In this document: positions 27,191 through 35,228 of the stretch, piece by piece
How positions within the stretch are numbered: the first letter of the stretch is position 1
Layout of the letters: every line of letters starts with the position of its first letter
Origin: Synechococcaceae cyanobacterium SM2_3_1
GTDB taxonomy: Bacteria > Cyanobacteriota > Cyanobacteriia > Thermostichales > Thermostichaceae
Direction: 5' to 3'
Length of the DNA stretch: 35,228 nucleotides
Assembly: GCA_012030715.1 (NCBI GenBank)
Contig: JAAUUJ010000026.1
Location: forward strand, 1-35,228
Position numbers and translations under genes: made by a program
Notes under the pieces: generated by a model
Seen by the model: the letters and a program-made list of their open reading frames with translations, nothing else
What the model was told of the DNA's origin: nothing
Database searches by the model: none

Positions 27191-28711
27191 ATGGATTCAT
27201 CTTGGATGACCACCCTGGGTAACTGGAATCCGCAATTTCTGCGGGAATGTCGGGGGCGGTTAACCTCTCGGAGTGTGGGGGCTGCTCTCGGGCTTTCTGG
27301 CCTGGTGCAGATCCTACTGCTTCTGTATGTCTGGCAGTTTCGCGAATCGCTGGATCTCTACACGCTTCCCTTAATGGGTGAGACTGTATTTACTGTGTTG
27401 ACCTGGGTATTGCCCTACGGCCTGTTCACGGTTGGGTCTTACTACTTAATTACCGATCTGGTGCAGGAAGAACGGCGAGGAACACTCAACTTTATTCGCC
27501 TCAGCCCCCGATCTGGTCAAACCATCCTGCTGGGTAAATTGCTGGGGGTTCCCATCTTGCCTTACCTGATGCTGGGAACGATCATGCCCCTTCACATTCT
27601 CTCAGGGCTTTTAGCTCGTGCTCCTCTGGGGTTGTTTGTCAGTTACTATCTCCTGCTCCTTGCCGGGTGCGGATTTATGTTTAGTGCTGCCCTCCTGTCC
27701 GCATTCCTGGCAGGAAAGCAAACCATCAGTGGCGGACAACAATCCCCAATTGCCCTCACCTTCAGCGCCTTTACTTTTGCCTTTGCCACCCCAGCTTTCA
27801 TGCTCTGGAATCGGTATACGATCTGGTCTCACTTCAACATCCATCCGTTTTTAGACAATGCCCCTGCTAATCTGGAATTTGTGCGGCATCTGGAGTGGTG
27901 GTTTATCCCCTTCACCCGTCATCTCTTAACTGGCCACGCCTTTACGTTGTTGTTCTTGGGATTGGGATCCCTGCTGATCTGGAAGATTCTGAAACGTCGT
28001 TTTCAGCAACCCACCGCGACGATCTTGAGCAAACGGCAAAGTTATGCCCTGACAGCGTTCCTGGAAGTCTTGCTACTGGGCTTTTTCCTCAACAGTACTA
28101 TCATGACCAGTGCTGATGCTATGCGCGGGGGGCTGTTTTTCTTGGGGGGTTTTACCTTCTTCTGGGTGGTTGGCATCCTGATCAATGGGCTTTCTCCTTC
28201 ACGACTGGCGGTGGTGGACTGGCTTCGCTTTGAGCAGTCACAGCAGGCAAAACTACAGGATTGGATCTGGGCTGACAAGACCCCGGCTCCGGTTGCAATT
28301 GGATTTAATCTTCTGATTGCTGCCGCCCTCCAGATTCCCTGGATCCTGGTCTGCTGGCCTGCGGATGCTCAGCCCATGCAGGGGATCTTAATGGTAGTCT
28401 CTACCTCAGTGGCATCACTGATCTTTGCCACCCTCTTACAGATGATCCTGATCAGCAAACTGCGCCGACCCTGGATGTGGGCTGGGGGGACCTTATGCCT
28501 GGGTATATTCCTTCCCCCAATTTTGCTGGCCATTTTTCAGATTGAAGCACCCGTCCTCTGGACTTTCGTGGGTGTTCCCTGGATCGCGTTTGCCGAGGAC
28601 GTTGGGAGTTCACCTCTCCTGATTGGCCTCTTGGGTCAGGGCCTGATCCTGGGTATGCTCAGCTGGCAGTTGCGGCTCCAGCTCCGGCGGATGGCTCGTT
28701 TGTCGAAATAA
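27191..28711 (+). CDS. ABC-2-type transporter permease
   Basis: This 506-residue polytopic membrane protein has about 12 hydrophobic segments. Near residue 90 it has the coupling stretch DLVQEERRGTLNFIRLSPRSG, which matches the ABC-2 permease pattern where EExxGTLxxLxxxP precedes the second helix. It follows the ATPase gene by eight bases and surely forms a complex with it. The length suggests a single-chain permease. No substrate can be inferred. Confidence 0.88.
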   Translation: MDSSWMTTLGNWNPQFLRECRGRLTSRSVGAALGLSGLVQILLLLYVWQFRESLDLYTLPLMGETVFTVLTWVLPYGLFTVGSYYLITDLVQEERRGTLNFIRLSPRSGQTILLGKLLGVPILPYLMLGTIMPLHILSGLLARAPLGLFVSYYLLLLAGCGFMFSAALLSAFLAGKQTISGGQQSPIALTFSAFTFAFATPAFMLWNRYTIWSHFNIHPFLDNAPANLEFVRHLEWWFIPFTRHLLTGHAFTLLFLGLGSLLIWKILKRRFQQPTATILSKRQSYALTAFLEVLLLGFFLNSTIMTSADAMRGGLFFLGGFTFFWVVGILINGLSPSRLAVVDWLRFEQSQQAKLQDWIWADKTPAPVAIGFNLLIAAALQIPWILVCWPADAQPMQGILMVVSTSVASLIFATLLQMILISKLRRPWMWAGGTLCLGIFLPPILLAIFQIEAPVLWTFVGVPWIAFAEDVGSSPLLIGLLGQGLILGMLSWQLRLQLRRMARLSK

Positions 28712-28736
28712 CACAAGGTTGAGGTGGTGATGGGGA

Positions 28737-29524
28737 TTGGGAAGGCATTTGAGCACCCTGGTGATCCTGGGGTGGGGGATGAGTTTGGGGTGTATAGATC
28801 CAGTATTAGGGGCGTCTCCAGCTCAGATGGCCCTGGAACAGGGGATGGCCGCCCTGAATCAGCGCAATTATGCTGCCGCGATCCAGCACTTTCAAACGGG
28901 ATTGCAGGCCAATCCACACTCCATCAGCCTCTACCGCGCTCTGGCTCTGGCCCAACAGCGATCCGGTGATCCCAGCAGGCTATCCAGACCCTGAAAACAG
29001 GACTATCGAGGGTTCCTGATGATCCTGAAGCTCATGTCAATCTGGGTTGGTATCAGCATCTGGTGGCAGATAATCTGGCAGCCAAAGTCACCCTGCAGCG
29101 GGCCACCCAGTTGGCCCCGGATCTGAAAACAGGTTTTAACGCGCTGGGGATCGTGCTCCTGGATCTGGGGGAAGTGGATGCTGCTGTGGCCGCTAACCGC
29201 CGTGCTGTTGAGATTGATCCCAACAATGAAATTGGTCACTACAATCTCAGTCTGTCCCTGCAGGCCCGTGGCGATTATCAGGAGGGAATTACTGCTGCCC
29301 AGCGAGCAGTGGATCTGGAACCTGGGAACCCCCACCCGCGCGTGGCTCTGGCTCTGGGCTACTTCCAGGCAGAGCAAATCGAGCAGGCCATCACTACTTA
29401 CCGTCAGGTTCTGACCATGGATGGGCGCTACCGTGATCCTGCATTTGTAGAAGGGCTGGTGGAATTCGGGTTTACCCCAGAACAAACTCAAACTGTACAA
29501 ATCTTGCGGGCAGAGACTCCTTAA
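28737..29524 (+). CDS. Secreted TPR-repeat protein, frameshifted by one missing C
   Basis: An N-terminal hydrophobic segment (LSTLVILGWGMSLGCIDPVLGA) is probably a signal peptide. It is followed by tetratricopeptide repeats such as GMAALNQRNYAAAIQHFQTGLQANP, AAVAANRRAVEIDPNNEIGHYNLS and QARGDYQEGITAAQRAVDLEPGNPHPR. The first frame stops at 28992 after RSGDPSRLSRP. With one more C in the run at 28971-28973 it reads GDPQQAIQTLKTGLSRVPDDPEAHVNLGW and continues to 29524, giving 262 residues. The start (TTG 28737) is uncertain. TPR proteins are scaffolds; no partner is evident. Confidence 0.8.
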
Positions 29525-29598
29525 CCCCCTGCTATCAAGCAGACGCTCTATAATTTGAGGTAAGCGGCAGTCTTGCTCATTAACGCAGGGGTGAGAGC

Positions 29599-30283
29599 GT
29601 GACCGAACTGACGGTTAATGAATTGCGATCCATGCCTTTGTTTGAGGGCTTCAGCGAAGACGTCCTCATGCCTCTGGTACGGCAGATGTCAGTGCGTCGG
29701 CATCCCATTAACCAGGCGATCCTGCTGCAAAATGACTGGGGTAACGCAGTTTACTTTGTGATTGATGGCTGGGTAAAGATCCGCACCTATGATCTGGAGG
29801 GCCGCGAGATCACTTTGACCATCCTGGGCCCTGGAGAAGTGGTGGGGGAGATGGCAGCCCTGGATGAAGTGCCCCGTTCCACTGATGTCATGGCCCTGAC
29901 CGAAACCACCGTCGCCTGCTTACCGGCTCACCATTTCACCCATTTTTGGAACAGATCCACAGGCGGGCATCCGCCTATCTCAGCTCATGTCCCGGCGTCT
30001 GCGCATGATCAATCGTCGGCTGCAACTGCGGGAAGCCAACGCCACTTCACGGGTCGCCGATATTCTGCTTTTTCTGGCCGAGTATCGTGGTAAGGTCAGC
30101 CGCTCTGGGGTAGAAATTCCCAATCTCCCACATCGAGAATTGAGCAGCTTAAGTGGCCTGGCTCGGGAAACGGTTACCCGGGTTCTGGCCAAGCTGGAAA
30201 ATGAAGAACTGATCCATCGGGATCGGACTCGGGATGTGCTCTGTATTCCCCAGTTGGATGCTCTGGAGAAATTGATCCTGTAG
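29599..30283 (+). CDS. CRP/FNR-family transcriptional regulator, frameshifted at two homopolymers
   Basis: It starts at GTG 29599. The cyclic-nucleotide-binding beta roll includes VYFVIDGWVKIRTYDLEGREI and GEMAALDEVPRSTDV, with Glu and Arg-Ser in the places used for cAMP contact in CRP. The C-terminal winged helix has SSLSGLARETVTRVLAKLENEELI as recognition region. Between them the frame is displaced. Adding one T in the run at 29943-29947 gives HFLEQIHRR, and adding one G at 29965-29967 gives GIRLSQLMSRRLR; the product is then 228 residues, the usual CRP length. Whether it binds cAMP or another ligand is not certain. Confidence 0.85.
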
Positions 30284-30325
30284 GGTTTCTCCCTGACTAC
30301 CCCATGCGTTCAACCTGCAACAGGG

Positions 30326-31885
30326 TCAACTCTGCAGCGGGAGATCGAATGAAGCTGGCTCGGGAGACTCAGCGGTTGTCGCAACGGTGGCTGGAAATCC
30401 AAGGAACGGGCTGGTTTCAATGGAGCGAATACTGAGGGAAAAGATGGGATTGGAAAGAACTCCCGCCAGCACGGTAGCCACCAGGGTTGTGACCATACCC
30501 ACCTGCAGGGATCGCATTCCCAACCGCGACCAATCTGCCTCAGGATAGTTCTGCACCGAAACCGACATTTCTTGAGGCTCCTTGACCACCATGGCCTTGA
30601 TCACCCGCACATAGTAGTAGATGGAAACTACACTCGTTACCAGTCCCACGATCACCAGAGTATAGGCTTCGGCCTGCCAGCCCGCCCAGAAAAGATACAG
30701 CTTGCCGAAGAAACCTGCTAACGGTGGCAACCCACCCAATGACAGCAGACACATACTTAAACAGAGGGTAAGGAACGGATCCTTCTGGTAAAGGCCATTG
30801 TATTCAGCAATCTCGTCGGTCCCTGTTTTGAGGCTGAAGAGGGTCACACACAGAAAGGCTCCCAGATTCATGGCCAGATAAACCAACAGATAAAAGATCA
30901 AACTTGCAAATCCTGCTTCAGTCCCGGTGACCAGCCCGATCATGACAAACCCAGCCTGGCCAATGGACGAGTAAGCCAGCAGCCGCTTCATGCGGGTTTG
31001 GCTGATGGCCACCACATTGCCCAGCAGCATACTGAGAATTGCCAGCACCGTGAACACCGTTTGCCACTCGCTGGTTACATCCGGAAAAACAGTGGTGAGA
31101 AACCGCAGGGCCAGCGCAAAGCCAGCTGCTTTCGATCCCACCGAGAGAAAGGCCACCACCGGGGTGGGAGCTCCTTCGTAAACATCGGGGGTCCACTGGT
31201 GAAAGGGAACTGCTGCCAACTTAAAACAAATCCCCGCAATGGACAGCACCAGCGCCATCAGTCCCGCCAGTCCCGCATCTGCAATATAGGGAGCAATCGC
31301 CTCTAGATGGGTTTCTCCACCGGACAGACCGTAGAGCAACGACATGCCATAAAGAAAAATCGCGGTGCTGCTGGCCCCGATCAACAGATATTTCAGCGCC
31401 GCTTCACTGGAGCGGGCATCACGCTTCATATACCCTGCCATCAGGTAACTGGCAATTCCCAGCGTTTCCAAAGCCACAAACAACATCACCAGATCGGTTG
31501 CTCCGGAGAGAAACATGCCCCCCACCGTGGCAGTGAGCAGGAGCACATAAAACTCTGGGGCCGGAGTCCCCGCCTGCACCACATAGCGCTCTGACATCAA
31601 CACCGTCAGAATGGCCGTGATCAGGATCACTCCCCGAAACAGGATACTGACTGGATCCGCCGTGAAGCTGCCCAGAAAACTGACCATGTCCGGAGTCTGC
31701 CACTGGAAGGCCAGAACCCCCAGACTGGCGAACAACCCAAAAACCGAGACCAAGGGCAAACGCTGCCGTAGACTGACATCACCGATCAGATCGGCAACCA
31801 GCACCACCAGGAGGGTGAGGGTGACAATAATTTCCGGCAGAATTGCATCGGCGTTAAGGGGAAAATTGGCGGAGAAAAGATCCAT
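30326..31885 (-). CDS. ndhB: NAD(P)H-quinone oxidoreductase subunit 2
   Basis: This 519-residue polytopic membrane protein is the NdhB subunit of the cyanobacterial NDH-1 complex, part of the proton-pumping module used in cyclic electron flow, respiration and CO2 uptake. About 14 hydrophobic helices are seen. Family segments include [63 protein letters not shown] and [18 protein letters not shown]. The start is ATG 31885 ([18 protein letters not shown]). It is a single gene, not clustered with other ndh genes, as is usual for ndhB in cyanobacteria. Confidence 0.97.
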   Translation of the reverse strand: MDLFSANFPLNADAILPEIIVTLTLLVVLVADLIGDVSLRQRLPLVSVFGLFASLGVLAFQWQTPDMVSFLGSFTADPVSILFRGVILITAILTVLMSERYVVQAGTPAPEFYVLLLTATVGGMFLSGATDLVMLFVALETLGIASYLMAGYMKRDARSSEAALKYLLIGASSTAIFLYGMSLLYGLSGGETHLEAIAPYIADAGLAGLMALVLSIAGICFKLAAVPFHQWTPDVYEGAPTPVVAFLSVGSKAAGFALALRFLTTVFPDVTSEWQTVFTVLAILSMLLGNVVAISQTRMKRLLAYSSIGQAGFVMIGLVTGTEAGFASLIFYLLVYLAMNLGAFLCVTLFSLKTGTDEIAEYNGLYQKDPFLTLCLSMCLLSLGGLPPLAGFFGKLYLFWAGWQAEAYTLVIVGLVTSVVSIYYYVRVIKAMVVKEPQEMSVSVQNYPEADWSRLGMRSLQVGMVTTLVATVLAGVLSNPIFSLSIRSIETSPFLGFPATVATTAESPEPASFDLPLQS

Positions 31886-32011
31886 AACACTGGGGGGCGA
31901 AACGATGTCGGAACGTTAAGCAATTCCGCTTCAGCATACCGTGATTTCTAGTGCAGTGGAGCATTGGAAAATCCTTGGCTAATCCATGAGCGCTCCCGAT
32001 AGGAGAGAGCC

Positions 32012-33307
32012 TCATCCCTCAGCGGTTGGACTGGGTTGAGGACGAAGCCAGAATTGATAGACTGTCTCAGACAGTTGCCGGATCAACTCCACCGCAGCGG
32101 GATCATTAGGGGTTGCTCTCGCCACCCAAACCGCCACCAGATAGCGGCCTCCTGTCGGCATATCAACGATGCCCACATCTCCCACCACACTGCTGATCGT
32201 TCCAGTTTTATGGGCAAAACGGGAATTCTCTCCCAGACCCAAACTCAGGAGCGCTGGGGTTTCAGTGCGGCGCATCATATCCATCAGGCGATCACGACTG
32301 CGCAGGCTCAACAGCTGGCCCGCTTCCAGACTATGGAGCAGCGTCACCATATCCAGGGCACTGGTGGTGTTTTGTCCCTCCAGATCCGGCAGTAGTTCCA
32401 CCAGTTGGGTGTGTTGCAGCCCCCACTGACGAAAGATCGGGTTCAGACCTTCCCGTCCGCCAAGGCGATCGATCAGTAAGTTGGTTGCGGTATTGTCACT
32501 GATCGTCATCATGAGAGTGGCTGCTTGCAGTGCGGTCACCTGCGAACCTTCGGGACGGTTTTGCAGCACCCCAGCTTCTCCAACCACCAAACTGGGATCG
32601 ATCGTTAGAGTTTCATCCAATGGCAGCAGACCATTATCCACTGCCTGCAGAAAAGCCACCAGAATCGGGAGCTTGATGGTACTGGCAGCCGGAATCGGTT
32701 CAGAACCCCGCACATCCGCATAGCTACTACTGTCAACATCGGCGACGATTAGATGTGGAGTCAGACCAGGTCGCTCCAGGAAAGGGGCCAGTTGCGTCTC
32801 CAGTTCCCTCAGGGGCTGATTAAAAAGAACGGCCTGAGAAGTTTCTCCCTGAGATACGGGTGTTAATTGCTCTGGGGCAGACTCTGGAAACACCGATCGC
32901 AGGAGCTGAGAAATCCCCCCGATCAGGAGTCCCAGACTAATACTGAGGGCAGCTGCTCGCAGCAGGATCAGATCGCGAGAGGCCGGAGTCTTTCCTGCGC
33001 GGCGTTTACGGGAGGTCGACCGAGGAGAAGTGGATGGCCGTGGGGCAAGCCTCTCTCTTGACTGGGGGTTGCGCGCAGGCACAAGAGCGGTGCTGCTAGA
33101 TCGAGGTTCAGATGGGGGCCGATCCGGGGGAGGTAGGGCCCTCAGCCCCTCTTGCCGGACCGCAGAGCGACGGGAGTCAGACCCCTGGCTTTCCCCTCCA
33201 TGTCTTCCTGAAAACTGCCCTCCAGATGAGTGAGCGGGTAAAAGCCTCTGGAGCCGCTGAGAGGATCGGCGGGATTGACGTGGGGATCGACTGCGAACTC
33301 CTGCCAT
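32012..33307 (-). CDS. Class A beta-lactamase-like serine hydrolase, membrane-anchored
   Basis: This 431-residue protein has an Arg/Ser/Pro-rich N-terminus (about 1-110), one membrane helix (AAALSISLGLLIGGISQLL), then a class A beta-lactamase/PBP-like domain: SxxK motif ASTIKLPILVAF, SDN motif TISDNTATNLLIDRLGG, and HKTG near residue 365. All three catalytic motifs are intact. The helix suggests anchoring with the catalytic domain in the periplasm. Many cyanobacteria encode such proteins; true beta-lactamase activity is not established, and cell-wall peptidase is an alternative. The N-terminal part may be misframed: a better-looking protein in another frame lies at 33142-33381. Confidence 0.85.
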   Translation of the reverse strand: MAGVRSRSPRQSRRSSQRLQRLLPAHSSGGQFSGRHGGESQGSDSRRSAVRQEGLRALPPPDRPPSEPRSSSTALVPARNPQSRERLAPRPSTSPRSTSRKRRAGKTPASRDLILLRAAALSISLGLLIGGISQLLRSVFPESAPEQLTPVSQGETSQAVLFNQPLRELETQLAPFLERPGLTPHLIVADVDSSSYADVRGSEPIPAASTIKLPILVAFLQAVDNGLLPLDETLTIDPSLVVGEAGVLQNRPEGSQVTALQAATLMMTISDNTATNLLIDRLGGREGLNPIFRQWGLQHTQLVELLPDLEGQNTTSALDMVTLLHSLEAGQLLSLRSRDRLMDMMRRTETPALLSLGLGENSRFAHKTGTISSVVGDVGIVDMPTGGRYLVAVWVARATPNDPAAVELIRQLSETVYQFWLRPQPSPTAEG

Positions 33308-33381
33308 AGCTGCTCTCCTGACTGCACGAAGGAACCATCAAAAGCTTGTTTGCGGATCTCACTAAGGGCGTTTTCGACCAT
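33142..33381 (-). CDS. Short ORF overlapping the serine hydrolase N-terminus, possibly its true N-terminus
   Basis: This 79-residue frame starts at ATG 33381, overlapping the end of the TrmJ-like gene by about 20 bases as in tightly packed operons. The product (MVENALSEIRKQAFDGSFVQ, then SGEQLWQEFAVDPHVNPAD) has balanced, protein-like composition. The hydrolase frame over the same DNA is an unusual Arg/Ser-rich sequence. A single indel between about 33142 and 33200, which contains G and A runs, would join it to the hydrolase and give about 456 residues. It may instead be a separate small gene or a chance frame. Confidence 0.35.
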   Translation of the reverse strand: MVENALSEIRKQAFDGSFVQSGEQLWQEFAVDPHVNPADPLSGSRGFYPLTHLEGSFQEDMEGKARGLTPVALRSGKRG

Positions 33382-34141
33382 GAGCCCATTGCAATCGCCG
33401 TAGAATCCCTCGCAACAAAGCGATCTCCTGCACAGATAGTTCAGCCCGGTTAAACAAAGCCCGGAGCTTGGTCATTTTGCGGGCCACCGTATGGGGCTGC
33501 AGGTAACTGATCTCTAGCAGTACCCGTTGCATTTGCGCAAAGAAAGCTTCACGCAGCTGGGTTGAAGGCAGGTGGGTGGGAGTCTGAGTTGAGGAGGTGA
33601 AATGATCCACAGCCTCATCTTCGGCATGGGGATACATCTGCAAATAAGCGAGTCGCAGTTCGTAGCCACAGATCGCCACTGCTTGGCCTAAATTCAGGGA
33701 CGGATAATCAACCGAGGCAGGGATCATCACATGACGCTGACAGAGAGAAAGCTCTGCATTGCTCAAGCCGTGCACCTCTGGTCCGAACACAACAGCGCTC
33801 ATCATACCTCCAATTAGCCAGGGAAGGGCATGACGAGGTGATTCCAGCTGCCATTCAGGAGGATAGTTTTGATGACGACCCGAAGTCCCCACAACTCGTT
33901 GGCAGTCCGCCACAGCCTCCAGGAGGGAGTTGACAACCTCGGCTCCCTGCAGGAGTTCCACCCCATGCACTGCAGCGACAATGGCCTCCGGATCTAGGGG
34001 ATCACACTGGGGATCCACCAGCACCAACCGCTGCAGCCCCATATTTTTCATTAAGCGAGCCACAGCTCCCACATTGCGGGGACCCGCGGGACGAACCAGA
34101 ACTAGTTTGATCTGGATCAGGGGGTGTGGAGAAGGGACCAC
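33362..34141 (-). CDS. trmJ: TrmJ-like tRNA/rRNA 2'-O-methyltransferase (SPOUT family)
   Basis: The 259-residue protein starts at GTG 34141, with AGGA five bases upstream. SPOUT/TrmH motifs are visible: motif 1 LVRPAGPRNVGAVARLMKNMG with the conserved Asn-Gly, motif 2 AVVFGPEVHGLSNAELSLC, and motif 3 IPASVDYPSLNLGQAVAICGYEL. The long C-terminal helical extension is typical of TrmJ, which methylates tRNA position 32. TrmH-family 2'-O-methylation of another RNA cannot be excluded. It lies just downstream of the FHA gene on the same strand, 15 bases apart. Confidence 0.85.
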   Translation of the reverse strand: MVPSPHPLIQIKLVLVRPAGPRNVGAVARLMKNMGLQRLVLVDPQCDPLDPEAIVAAVHGVELLQGAEVVNSLLEAVADCQRVVGTSGRHQNYPPEWQLESPRHALPWLIGGMMSAVVFGPEVHGLSNAELSLCQRHVMIPASVDYPSLNLGQAVAICGYELRLAYLQMYPHAEDEAVDHFTSSTQTPTHLPSTQLREAFFAQMQRVLLEISYLQPHTVARKMTKLRALFNRAELSVQEIALLRGILRRLQWAHGRKRP

Positions 34142-34156
34142 GAGGTCCTACCGGGA

Positions 34157-34636
34157 TCAAGGGTTGGGTTCGAGTTTAGCGGATCCAGGGACTTGAATCG
34201 GCAGCTCTGTGGGTCTGTCTTCATTCTCAGCATGGGCAACGTCCACCCGTCTGCCGACGACCCCGGGAGAAAAATCCTCTGCTTCTGACTGGACAAAATA
34301 AGCGGTGACATGGGGGCTGCCAAACTGAATCACATCCCCCGGTTCCAGCAACCGATGCTGCACCTGCACATCATTGACAAAGGTGCCGTTACTGCTGGGA
34401 GACCCAAACCCATCGCCGTCATTAATCATGTAGCGACCCTGGGGATCGCGGATCAACACCGCCTGATGCCGTGATACATACCTGCCTGGAATGTAAATCG
34501 CACATTGGTTGGAACGACCGATGCGGTAAAGGCCACCCTCCAGAGGAAAAATGAAGGTCTGGTCCTCCACGACTACATGAAGGGCTGTATGTAACTTTGT
34601 CATGGCTGAGATCGAAGGCATGGGCAGAGATTCCAC
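34157..34636 (-). CDS. FHA-domain protein
   Basis: The 159-residue protein has an FHA phosphopeptide-binding domain at about 25-110: YRIGRSNQCAIYIPGRYVSRHQAVL contains the key Gly-Arg and Ser-x-x-His, followed by YMINDGDGFGSPSSNGTFVN with the conserved Asn-Gly. It therefore probably binds phosphothreonine on partners of Ser/Thr kinases. The remaining C-terminus is acidic and unstructured. Start may be GTG 34636, preceded by GGGAG, or ATG 34621 or 34603. It is the first gene of the minus-strand run with trmJ. Confidence 0.88.
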   Translation of the reverse strand: MESLPMPSISAMTKLHTALHVVVEDQTFIFPLEGGLYRIGRSNQCAIYIPGRYVSRHQAVLIRDPQGRYMINDGDGFGSPSSNGTFVNDVQVQHRLLEPGDVIQFGSPHVTAYFVQSEAEDFSPGVVGRRVDVAHAENEDRPTELPIQVPGSAKLEPNP

Positions 34637-34800
34637 GCTACACTCCCAACCCTACCGATAGAGAGGCAGGGGGTAACTCCTGCTTGTGGCGCAATTGACC
34701 TCAGCAAAAACGCGTAACTCAGGTCAACTTTGGTCCAAACCTCCAGACAACTGGCATCAATTAACCTAGGATCACAGTAATCCTGATCAGAAAAAGGTAG

Positions 34801-35228
34801 ATGTTACAAGCATCCGAGCTTTTACAGCGCTACACCACAGGTGAAAGAGAATTTAACGGTCTGACCCTGGCGGGACCGGAGCGCAAGGTCAACCTGCGTG
34901 GGGCTCAGTTGACAGATATTCAGTTTCGGGGGGCTGCCCTGTGGATGGTAGACCTGAGTGGGGCGAATCTGTCGGGAGCCAACCTGCGCGATACGACTCT
35001 GATCTCAGCGGAAATGGTGGAGGCCATTCTGGTGGAGGTGGTTCTGAGCGGTGCCGACCTGACTGCTGCCAATCTCCAAGGAGCTGATTTGACTCGTGCC
35101 AAATTATGGGGAGCCAATCTGCGACGGGCTGTACTGGTGCAGAGCAAACTGCGGGAGCCAGTTTACAGGGGGCTAATCTCTGGGCTGCGGATCTGGAGGA
35201 CAGTGATCTGAGTGGTGCCAGTCTGGAG
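34801..35228 (+). CDS. Pentapeptide-repeat protein, frameshifted and cut by the window edge
   Basis: The protein starts at ATG 34801 (MLQASELLQRYTTGEREFNG). From about residue 30 it consists of A(D/N)LxG-type pentapeptide repeats (NLRGAQL, DLSGANLSGANL, DLTAANLQGADLTRAKLWGANL), which fold as a right-handed beta helix. After SKLREP the frame leaves the pattern and ends at 35211. With one extra G near 35155 (GAGGCC for GAGCC) it continues ASLQGANLWAADLEDSDLSG up to the edge. So the gene very likely extends beyond 35228. The first residues resemble a common cyanobacterial N-terminal module of this family. Function unknown. Confidence 0.85.

Noticed and set aside
29987..30283. Separate 98-residue helix-turn-helix gene
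   Set aside because: It is the C-terminal half of the CRP-family gene; two homopolymer corrections restore a 228-residue protein.

Overview
This window is chromosomal DNA from a cyanobacterium. The evidence is an NDH-1 subunit gene (ndhB), a close relative of the cyanobacterial 2-methyl-6-phytyl-benzoquinone methyltransferase, a cyanobacteriochrome-type GAF domain, a CbbY-like Rubisco side-product phosphatase, a cyanobacterial-type ClpS, and a high density of two-component genes. The genus cannot be read from the sequence alone. The genes are densely packed on both strands. No stretch longer than 300 bases lacks a gene, and I see no tRNA, rRNA or CRISPR array.

Layout. Positions 1-150 hold the edge of an IS200/IS605-type element: a tnpB-like start leaving the window on the minus strand, with two hairpins in front of it. 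Positions 187-2695 carry a small unknown protein, a membrane-anchored coiled-coil protein built on a 33-bp tandem repeat, a HAD phosphatase and an M28 peptidase. Positions 2842-5724 hold a 45-residue ORF and aroQ, convergent with corA and a response-regulator/histidine-kinase hybrid. Positions 5968-9944 hold trmD, a small secreted protein, an M50-like membrane protease and transketolase. Positions 10204-15381 hold clpS, an OmpR/EnvZ-type pair, a Spy-like lipoprotein and a NarL-type two-component pair. Positions 15496-23301 form a signalling island: an RsbW-like anti-sigma kinase, a STAS antagonist, a 1786-residue hybrid kinase with a cyanobacteriochrome GAF, and a REC-PP2C phosphatase. Positions 23515-30283 carry a secreted peptide, the MPBQ methyltransferase, MsrP, an ABC transporter pair, a TPR protein and a CRP/FNR regulator. 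Positions 30326-34636 (minus strand) carry ndhB, a class-A beta-lactamase-like serine hydrolase, a TrmJ-like methyltransferase and an FHA protein. A pentapeptide-repeat gene runs off the right edge.

The most interesting part is the 15.5-23.3 kb island. It has every part of a partner-switching circuit (anti-sigma kinase, STAS antagonist, PP2C phosphatase fused to a receiver). It also has a giant hybrid kinase whose last GAF domain carries both cysteines of DXCF-type cyanobacteriochromes, 28 residues apart. I infer a blue-light-responsive phosphorelay (HisKA-REC-REC-Hpt) that feeds the receiver of the phosphatase and so controls the STAS/anti-sigma pair.

A second theme is sequence quality. Six otherwise well-conserved genes (trmD, tkt, the REC-PP2C gene, the TPR gene, the CRP gene, the pentapeptide gene) are broken by one-base indels, mostly in homopolymers. 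Correcting them restores full-length reading frames of normal size. This looks like homopolymer sequencing error rather than gene decay, so I annotate these as single genes with the break described.
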